Source of the DNA: Chara braunii
Taxonomy: Eukaryota; Streptophyta; Charophyceae; Charales; Characeae
Length of the DNA: 22,386 bases
NCBI GenBank assembly: GCA_003427395.1
Contig: BFEA01000073.1
Location: forward strand, 2,783,926-2,806,311
Reading direction: 5' to 3'
The position numbers were made by a program, and so were the translations under genes. Below the pieces are notes generated by a model. It was not told the origin of the DNA, searched no databases, and was given only the letters and a program-made list of their open reading frames with translations. Each line of letters opens with the position of its first letter. Within the stretch, counting starts at the first letter, position 1. Below are positions 15,844-22,386 of the stretch, piece by piece.

Positions 15844-16821
15844 TGTAATAACCCTGTTCAGAAGTAGCCTGGGGCCCAGAACTCAGCCCCAGGCCACGCA
15901 GACCTGAGAAGGTCTGCGCTGGGCTGTGTGACCAAGACACGCCCAGGCCTGAGTCTGTCGAGTGTGGCTGTGTGACCGAACACTGCACACAGGAAATTCA
16001 AGAGTCAAAGTCAACTGTAGAGTCAAAGGTACCGCACCCAGGCCCTGGGATGGATACACTCACTTGTTGTACGCAGGTACCCAGACAGCATCAGGCCGGA
16101 GGGAATTCGGTTTCAGGCCGATCTGAGCCCTCATTCGCATCGAGATCTGGACGGCCGAGGGATACAGCATCCGGGGTCCGGACCCCGTGTCAACGCTACA
16201 TAAGAGTTGACTTCCTGGCTTTGATTCATTCATTCTGTCTTGCGTTGATGCTGACTTCACGCGTTGACTTCAACACTGGCTCGACGCTGCTGGCATTGTG
16301 ACTTGGCGAGGCGCTGCTAGTCCGGCATGGTGGCCGGCTTGCTCCTGTCTTCTTGGCATGCTGGCGTGGCAGCTGCCATGCGCCTTCGCTGATGTGGCTG
16401 CTGCCACGTGTTCTGAGACTAGGACTACGTAATCGGCATTGCTGTTCTACTTCATCGTTGCTTCAGGAGGAGATCAGGACTGTGGAGAGTTTGAGGATAC
16501 GTACCTGATGGTCTTCATGTCGACATTGCTCCAGATGCTGATGTGGAACTGATTAGACGTGCCACTTGGCACATTGAGGATACTCGGATACTCGTTCAGA
16601 CTATTGATTGTTGAGGTGGCAGTAGAGGAGGGAGCCCGAAGCAGGAGTGGGCATTTTACTTCCTCTCCTTCATCTCTTCTCCCTCTCCTCTCTTCGTCTG
16701 TGTATGATTACCTCACCTCATTCTGTCTGGTTACGATTTGGACTATGATTAATCCTCAGCCGATGGACATTTATCTGGACTTGCATTGTTGACAAATGTC
16801 TCACAATTTGGGTTCATTGCA
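15844..16821 (+). mobile_element. 5' LTR of a second copy of the element-2 family (978 bp)
   Basis: It starts TGTAATAACCC and ends TTCATTGCA. It matches the LTR at 7207-8205 in reverse orientation along its whole length, with roughly 95 percent identity in the parts I compared. It is directly followed by a PBS, so this is the 5' LTR of a plus-strand element. Five TTGACT/AGTCAA W-box-type cores lie at 16003, 16009, 16021, 16207 and 16264. A palindromic TGGCAGCTGCCA near 16367 and a CACGTG G-box core near 16405 are further candidate regulatory sites. TGACG (15839-15843) would be the target-site copy. Confidence 0.88.
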
Positions 16822-16824
16822 ATT

Positions 16825-16836
16825 TGGTATCGGAGC
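16825..16836 (+). other. Primer-binding site (initiator-Met tRNA type)
   Basis: TGGTATCGGAGC begins 3 nt after the LTR end, differing at one base from the plant tRNA-iMet complement TGGTATCAGAGC. It is where minus-strand cDNA synthesis would start. Confidence 0.8.
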
Positions 16837-17375
16837 TAATCTCCTAACGACGACATTTGTATGTAGGTAAGCGCCAGGTGGCGCACAGGTAAGTAAGGTT
16901 GAGTAGGTGACGACGTGGCAAGGTATACGGTAGGGGTGATGGTGTGGCACATACCTTTCTCGCGAGGATACACTGCCGGGGTTGTTGACGAATCACTGGC
17001 GAGAAGACATTACCGGGGCTGCTGACGAGGTACATGCTTCATTGGCAGGAAGAGATCCCTACCAGGCTGCTGACGTGGCAGTAGGGACTGCGATTGGAGA
17101 TATTGCACACCAGCCTGGAACGCGATCGTGATGTGGCATCGCGATCCCCTGCTGACTTGGCATGTGTTGTGCAACGTCTGAAGACCTTGTTGCTGATGCT
17201 GACGTGGCACTTCTTGTGCTGCTGACATGCGACAGGGTCTACTACAGATGCTGGCGTGGCCTGGAGGAGAAAAGATTGATTGCTGACGTGGCCGGAGCAG
17301 GTCATCACACCTGTCTCATGAGGTGGTGTCTGCCTGCTGACATGGCATTGAACTCCTTGGCTGACGTGGCATAAT
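16837..17375 (+). other. Leader fragment with repeated TGACGTGGCA motifs
   Basis: After the PBS there is no gag, only leader. TGACGTGGCA or one/two-base variants start at 17071, 17129, 17153, 17200, 17252, 17284, 17338 and 17362, several about 24 bp apart (17129-17153, 17338-17362) or 47 bp (17153-17200). GCTGACATGCGA at 17221 fills the next 23-bp step. Two donor-like AGGTAAG strings occur at 16866 and 16889. Element similarity ends near 17375, where the internal region is lost, so this copy is truncated. Confidence 0.6.
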
Positions 17376-17967
17376 CTGACTGGCTGGAACGGCGAGGGTA
17401 TCTCACTTTACGTTTGGAAGAGGCAACCAGAACAGATACCATGAGACGAGTTTCAGTCAATACACCCTTAACTTCTTGCTCTTAGCTGCAATACTAGTCA
17501 AGCATTAAGCAAATACTCTGAAGATAGCAGCACAGGCACATAGACAATGAACCTTTGCTAGGTCATTACAGAGGGGCAGAAACCTCCTCAGTGCTGTTGA
17601 CAGTGTGCCTCTGGTTAGCCTTTCCAACAATGTACAGAAACATGCCAGCCAATCAGCAGGACAATGCTTCTATGATGCATCTAGTTTCTTGTTGTGTCCA
17701 GCAACCCACCAAATGGCCCACCAAAACCTCCTATGATTAGGGCCCCGCTTGCTTTGTCTTATTCCTGGAGTCTCTGGCGAAACATGAAGAACACTTTCCA
17801 ACACAGGGACATTGCATTCAAGTCGCTGGGAAAGGTTTCCGGCAACTTTCCGCTTTCGAAGGAATGAATAAATAAATCCTGAATGAGATCAGTCGGCACC
17901 TAATAAAAACGTGGCATTCCTGTGTGACAACGACATATTGCTCCATGATGGCAAAACTGACATTTCG
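17376..17967. other. Unassigned region
   Basis: Unique-looking sequence of ordinary composition with no domain-bearing frame. AATAAATAAAT at 17867 and AATAAAA at 17902 could act as polyadenylation signals. No repeat or RNA gene was recognised. Confidence 0.4.
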
Positions 17968-18163
17968 TTAAACCACCGGTACTTTCGAGGCACTTTTCTC
18001 CGGGGCTGGAAACCCCCTGCGCGCAAAAAAAAAGGAACCGGCACGAGCCTCTTTTGGGCTGGCGCCACCAGCCACTTTGCTTTGGAGGCCAAGCCCCGAA
18101 AGTTGCGGCTGTATGCAAGGTGCATATTTTATTCTTTGTCTGGGAAACATACCGGTGGTTTAA
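17968..18163. mobile_element. Small TTAA-flanked MITE-like element (188 bp)
   Basis: TTAA (17968-17971) is followed by ACCACCGGTA (17972-17981). The other end is the exact inverse, TACCGGTGGT (18150-18159), followed by TTAA (18160-18163). Inside, the ends remain loosely alike (CTTTC against TGTTTC). TTAA duplication is typical of piggyBac and Sola-type transposons, though the end sequence is not the canonical piggyBac CCY type. No coding capacity. Confidence 0.65.
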
Positions 18164-19062
18164 AGTTGAAAGACCTTTTCCGCGTGCCCAAACATTTCTT
18201 ATTGTAATCTTATAAGGGACGCTGGGCCTGGTTCCCAGCACGTGTCACTCCGCACGGGTAGATCGGAGCTGTTTAAAAAAGAGGTAAGTAGGTCCATGTC
18301 ACATTTGAGTATCGAATGAGCAAAAAAAACACGTGCTGGCAAAAAAAAATGCGCCGAATTCGAAAAGGCAACGAAAGTACTGACGGCCGTGGTGTCAGGC
18401 CGGGTGTCATATTTACGAGGGTCGGCCGTGGTGTCAGAGGGGGAAACAAAAATATATATATAATGCCCAATGGATACTTTTGGACCGAAATTGAACGTTT
18501 CCAAGTCGCCCTGGTTTCTTTGCCCACACAAGTCTCTTTTGCCTTTGCGAACTGAAAACCTGCAGCATCCAATGTTGTTTCTAAAACAAAACACAAAATG
18601 AGATGCAAAATTTTCAACCTTTTTGGACAAAATTTCATCCGGTGAGAGGTCATGAGAAAGAGCATGTTACCATGGAAAGGTGTTCGGGTTTGATCATCCT
18701 CCCATTAGCATATATTAATTTGGTCGTAAAAAGTGACCAGGTGCACCCAATATAGTACCCTGGAGCATACCATCCAGAGCATACAGCATCCCTTGGACAC
18801 TGTATGCTCATTCTCCGCTGCACATGGAAATCTAAAATTTGGCCGGAAAGGGTTAAATAAAAAGTCTCAATCTGGGCAGGGGAAAGAGATCTTTCAGATT
18901 TAACCAAATGTCTGTTGCAAGGTATTTACAGCTATGCCCTCGCCCTTGGACACTGCTATTTCTGACCAAGATGAAAAGGGCGTCACAAATGAATTCAACC
19001 AAGTTGAACTCCAAAAGCAGGGGCCATGCGGTGTCCACAATGGCACCGAAGCTAATGGTGGT
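18164..19062. other. Unassigned region
   Basis: It contains a donor-like GAGGTAAGTAGG at 18281, an AT microsatellite at 18451-18462, and two copies of CCCTTGGACACTG (18790 and 18941). Open frames on either strand (up to 143 residues) lack recognisable domains. Confidence 0.4.
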
Positions 19063-19075
19063 TTAAACCATCAGT
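19053..19075. repeat. Back-to-back TTAA transposon ends (palindrome)
   Basis: TGGTGGTTTAAACCATCA centres on TTAA (19063-19066). The left half is the 3' end and the right half the 5' end of the same TIR family as 17972 and 19354, sharing one TTAA, as if two insertions abut at the same site. Partners of these ends were not found with confidence. Confidence 0.45.
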
Positions 19076-19150
19076 TTGGGAGAATCCTCCAATGGCCTCC
19101 ATGGGCATAATTTCTTCTGTCTTGAACCAGGTGCATACACTGGTGCCATG

Positions 19151-19336
19151 GCGACAACGAAATTAGGCCTGCGGAGGACTGGACCAGCGGCTTACACTGT
19201 TCACTACATGCAACAGTCCAGTCTGCATTCATATTGACCAACGGCCACAACGAAATAAGTTCTGTGGCGGACTGGACGAGCGGCTTACGCTGTTTACTAC
19301 ATGCAACAGTCCAGTCTACATTCATATTGACCAAGC
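19151..19336. repeat. Two-copy 93-bp tandem duplication
   Basis: Copies 19151-19243 and 19244-19336 differ at about ten positions. Each contains GGACTGGAC and, 30-odd nt later, GTCCAGTCT, which can pair. Because 93 is a multiple of three, the minus-strand frame (19071-19334) stays open and gives a 31-residue peptide repeat (VNMN-DWTVACS...), probably without meaning. Confidence 0.8.
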
Positions 19337-19667
19337 TTCTTTTTTTTTGTTAAACCACTAGTACCTCCAAGCCTGTTTTTGCCGACCCTGAATTTCACTG
19401 CGCTCCGAGTTTGCCGAGCCTGGGTACCACTCCATTTCTTTCTGGTACTCTCACGGAAAGAACAAAAAAAAAAAAAAGAAGGAGAAGAAAAGTTGCGCCG
19501 GTGAAATCAGAAAAGAAGTAAAAAAAAAAAGGAAACTAAGCTTTGGCCGCGATTGCAGTTGTATACATTCTTAGAAGTGGTAGTGTGAGTGTGCCCTCAG
19601 TGAGGGCGTCTCTGCCCCGTGGCCAGGTTGTCAGATTCGAAAAAGAGAATACAAGGATGTTCTTTTT

Positions 19668-19697
19668 GAAAAAAAAAAAAAAAAAAAAAAAAAAAAG
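19668..19697 (+). repeat. Poly-A tract
   Basis: A run of nearly 30 A followed by GGAAAGAAAAACGGG; shorter A-rich tracts lie at 19463-19477 and 19520-19530. It may be a retroposon tail, but no body or target duplication was found. Confidence 0.7.
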
Positions 19698-20188
19698 GAA
19701 AGAAAAACGGGCACACGAATCCGACCGTGAAAATGGCTGGATACATTCCCCTAAGTGCCAGTGTGATGAGCATTACAGTCTGACAAAACACAGCTTGAGC
19801 AGATCACGGACAGCATGAGCAGATCACGGATTCCACCCTGCCTCGTTGGCAGGGGACTCATAAAAAACACACCACAAAAAAGAAAAAGAAACCAGTAACA
19901 TTCAGAATGTGACCGCCTTACCTGTGAGGTGAATTCTGTGGAGGAAGGCTGTGAGCACTGCCTCCTGGACTACCCTGCCTGGCATCATTGCAGTAGACAA
20001 AGCATTTTATTTTTTTCCTTTTTCTTTCACTCGCGGGCACTATAAAAATCTGATTTATGGGACATTGCCGACCCTGTGTCCCACCCCCCAATTTCTTCGG
20101 GAACTGGCAAAACCTCGTAATTTCCCAACACTGTCGGAGGCACCTGCAATGAATTGCAGTTTCTCACACTAACTTTATTTATGGGCCC

Positions 20189-20560
20189 GTGGAGGGCTGT
20201 ACACTAACTTCAGGGGTCGTAGGTCTTGGTGACTTCTGGAGGCAGAGGTCTAGGTCTAGAGGGAAAAGTAGAAGGAGGGCAGAGTCGAAGGGGAACTGGT
20301 TCGTTGGCAGTTCTTTGGGGGTTCTTTTGTGGAAGTCGATTGTCGGAAGGAGCTCCAGTAGACAACCAGTACTTGGCCCATACATTGGTCGCGAGCCGTT
20401 GTCGTTAACGGCCCACAACTTCCGGGCTTCGGGGCAGCTTCGGGATGGGTTGGGCATTGCTTTTTTGTGGGCGCGGCGTGGGGTTGGACTGATTCACCGA
20501 CGGGCGTTTCGAGGTCTGTCCGTTGGACCAACCGTACTTGCAGATGTCGCTGGTTTGTCA
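20189..20560. other. Region with open frames on both strands, unassigned
   Basis: The plus frame 20189-20599 (136 residues, Arg/Gly/Ser-rich) and minus frame 20179-20457 overlap. Neither has a domain I recognise, and the plus frame runs into the tandem array at 20565. I treat both as unproven. Confidence 0.3.
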
Positions 20561-20564
20561 TGCG

Positions 20565-20876
20565 TGCCTGCCCCTTCGGATTTCAGGGCTTCCCTGTAAC
20601 GTTAGCACTTTCTAGAATGTATCTGGCTGCACTTGTGGGCACAGTGGATGAATCTGAGGGCAATCACGTTCAGAGCTTGGTGTCCCGCTTCCCATTCGTG
20701 TTTTTTTCTTTTTTTCTTTTTTTAGGAAGAGCATCTCTGCTGCTTGTGCTTCCACTCCCCGTGAGAGACGGGGAGCATTCAATGTGTGCCAACCGTTTCA
20801 ATTCCAGGGCTTCACTGTGACGTAGCACTTTCCAGAATGTATCTGGCTGCACCTCGCTGCAGCAGAGGATGAAAAG
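20565..20876. repeat. 221-bp tandem array, units 1 and 2
   Basis: Unit 1 begins near 20565 and unit 2 near 20787; CAGGGCTTCMCTGTRACG occurs at 20584 and 20806 (222 bp apart). Each full unit has GCACTTTCYAGAATGTATCTGG, TCTGAGGGCAATCACGTTCAGAGCTTGG, a T-rich tract and an 8-bp hairpin (20755-20775). Unit 2 stops near 20870 and the array resumes at 21540. Confidence 0.85.
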
Positions 20877-21535
20877 GATGTTTTCTTTTGCTCTCCCATT
20901 GGTAGGTTTTCCTTCCGTTTTTGTTTTTGGGGTCCTGTGGCTGTCCCAAACGTGCGTGAAATCACAGCCAATTTTTTTGGTTCGTGAAATCACACACGTT
21001 TCACTCACGGCGAAAGCAAAGACGAATGGCTTCATCGCTGGAAATTGATTGTGGTTTGGGAGGTGTTTGTGAGGGTTCGATCTGCTCACCTACAGCAAAT
21101 GGTGTATGGAGTTACTCTTGCCCTCCTTCGCCAAAGAGAATTTCTGTCCGAACAACGGAACAGCGTGCACTGCGGCCTATTTCAAGGAAACCTCAGACTA
21201 TTGTCAATGAATATGGTCCGTGTGCCCACTCACATGCAGTCGTCTTGACTGCCACAGCCATGGTCAGTGAATCATACCCTGACATCTGACACCCCGCCTG
21301 GAGCAGACACCATCTGTGAGAAGAGCACTTTCTTTTCCTTTTTCGCAGTTTTTTCTTCATTTGTTTGGTCATGAAATGTATTTTTGCGTTTATTTTCCCT
21401 ATTTCACGCTGCCACCCACCTGTCCCCCACCCGTCCCACACCCGTCACACTAATCCACATACATGGCTAGTGGGATCTCCCTCCTGGTATCATTTTTGAA
21501 ATGATTTTTCCCCTTTTTTTTTTCCTTTTTTTTCT
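20877..21535. other. Segment interrupting the 221-bp array
   Basis: About 660 bp unrelated to the repeat unit. It has CGTGAAATCACA repeated (20954, 20985) and a plus-strand frame (21045-21248) after a CTACAG acceptor-like site reading MVYGVTLALLRQREFLSEQRN, which I do not recognise. Array sequence on both sides suggests an insertion with loss of part of unit 2, or array rearrangement. Confidence 0.4.
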
Positions 21536-22010
21536 TCCCGTGAGCATTCAATGTGTGCCAACCGTTATAATTCCAGGGCTTCACTGTGACGTAGCACTTT
21601 ACTGAATGTACCTGGCTGCACCTCGCTGCAGCAGAGGATGTATCTGAGGGAAATCACGTTCAGAGCTTGGTATCTCTTTTCCCCTTTGTTTTTTTTTTTG
21701 GTTTTTTCCCGGAAGCGGTATGTCGGCTGTTCGTGCTTCTGCTCCCCTTGAGAGACGGGGAGCATTCAATGCGTGCCAACTGTTTCATTTCCAGGGTTTC
21801 ATTGTGACATAGCACTCTCCAGAATGTATCTGGATGCAGTTCGCTACAGCAGAGGATGTATCTGAGGGCAATCACATTCAGAGCTTGGTACCTCTTTTCC
21901 CTTTTGTTTTTTTTTGTTTTTTTTTTTCCTTTCGAAAATTCTCGGTTATTTGTGCTTTGGCTCCCCGCGAGAGGCGGGGAGCATTCAATACCTGCCAGCA
22001 AGATCTTTCC
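21536..22010. repeat. 221-bp tandem array, units 3 and 4
   Basis: CCAGGGCTTCACTGTGACG at 21572 and CCAGGGTTTCATTGTGACA at 21793 mark two units 221 bp apart. Hairpins lie at 21742-21762 and 21961-21981. At 21536-21546 the hairpin of the preceding unit has lost its 3' arm. The array ends near 22000 in unrelated sequence. Confidence 0.85.
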
Positions 22011-22285
22011 AGTACACGAGCGGAAACAAGAAAATCATTGCCTCTTTACATTCCAGCTGCTGGCAGCAGGTCCAGAATAAGGGCCGGTACCTGTGCCAAG
22101 CAACAAATGTCCCATGTTGGTTCCCGCCCCCTGCAGGCTCAGCAAAAATCAGCGTGCAGGGCATATTCAGGCTCGGCTTCAATAGCTGGGCCAAGTACTG
22201 GTGGTTTAATTTTGAGCACTATTTTCAGAGCTTGAGCTTCTTCTTCTTCTTGGTACCAAGGCAGCCATAGCTGGGGTGTTACATG

Positions 22286-22386
22286 CCCAGCTGGGCGATG
22301 TACATAGAAACCGAGGATCCCCAATGTGATGAAAAGGACTGAATGGACAATGCAGTGCAAGTAGGATCTCAACAAGCAATGTGCAT
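22286..22386 (-). mobile_element. LTR-like segment at window end
   Basis: The stretch 22295-22386 repeats 5601-5692 (same length, about 80 percent identical, same orientation), which lies in the third LTR next to its PBS. On the minus strand it is followed by GGGCA and then TGTAACACCCC (22286 downward), which looks like an LTR start. This may be an end of the same LTR family abutting another LTR start; it runs off the window. Confidence 0.4.

Larger units (their letters stand above)
19350..22209. mobile_element. Larger TTAA-flanked inverted-end element (2852 bp)
   Basis: TTAA (19350-19353) precedes ACCACTAGTAC (19354-19364). The other boundary is GTACTGGTGGT (22195-22205) followed by TTAA (22206-22209), the inverse of ACCACCAGTAC; 10 of 11 positions match. 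The ends belong to the family seen at 17972. The interior holds poly-A/T tracts, a 221-bp tandem array and no recognised transposase, so it would be non-autonomous. The two ends may instead belong to two separate small elements. Confidence 0.4.

Noticed and set aside
15155-15988. Long Ser/Pro-rich, Asp/Glu- or Arg-rich open frames on both strands
   Set aside because: They are translations of the G/A microsatellite and an LTR edge; no domain, and frames open on several readings at once.
7207-16821. Reading the inverted LTR pair as one composite or fold-back transposon
   Set aside because: Each LTR has its own element context (PPT on one side, PBS on the other), so they are ends of two different retroelement copies.
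17071-17371. CRISPR-like reading of the regularly spaced TGACGTGGCA motifs
   Set aside because: The repeats are only 10 bp, spacing is irregular and the context is a eukaryotic LTR retroelement.
20189-20599. 136-residue Arg/Ser-rich plus-strand frame
   Set aside because: No domain recognised, it runs into the tandem array, and an equally long frame is open on the other strand.
22057-22160. Ig-like string (GRYLCQATN) after an acceptor-like CATTCCAG
   Set aside because: Only about 30 residues, no upstream Trp/Cys partner, no donor site nearby, and it overlaps a transposon end; likely chance.

Overview
This 22.4-kb window is eukaryotic, repeat-dominated and gene-poor. It is probably from a streptophyte plant, possibly a charophyte-grade alga. 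The reasons are chromodomain-carrying Ty3/gypsy elements (chromoviruses), primer-binding sites close to the plant initiator-Met tRNA type (TGGTATCGGAGC, TGGTATCGTAGCC), GT-AG splice signals with CTAAT-type branch sequences, and many microsatellites. The species cannot be named from the sequence. The poly-T at position 1 suggests a contig edge or a simple repeat.

Layout. 1-350: GC-rich, G4-prone tandem repeat. 353-4236: old, heavily mutated plus-strand chromovirus (gag knuckle, protease, RT, RNase H, integrase, chromodomain) followed by the start of its 3' LTR at 4237. 5219-5521: AT-rich DNA and a (TCAA)n/(TCGA)n microsatellite. 5568 upward: end of a third LTR (minus strand) with its primer-binding site. 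6063-6601: a possible small four-exon gene, weakly supported. 7207-about 14265: younger minus-strand chromovirus with a 999-bp 3' LTR, near-complete pol and gag, and a candidate -1 ribosomal frameshift signal between gag and pol. Its 5' LTR is missing. 14284-14601: an isolated phase 1-1 exon encoding one filamin-type Ig repeat, the best host-gene candidate. 15042-15809: a non-autonomous hAT-like transposon with a perfect 8-bp target duplication. 15844-17375: an LTR nearly identical to the one at 7207 but in opposite orientation, with PBS and a leader rich in TGACGTGGCA motifs. 17968-22209: elements flanked by TTAA with ACCACYRGTAC inverted ends, one containing a 221-bp tandem array with a hairpin. 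22286-22386: another LTR-like segment, sharing 92 bp with 5601-5692.

No tRNA, rRNA or CRISPR array was seen. Nothing here behaves as an operon. The coding content is mostly transposon machinery: Gag forms the particle, protease matures it, RT/RNase H copies the RNA, and integrase with its chromodomain directs insertion. Neither chromovirus is intact, so both would depend on relatives. The most interesting items are the candidate frameshift signal, the AT-hook-like insert inside both chromodomains, the two TIR transposon families, the 221-bp array with a compensated hairpin, and the filamin exon.
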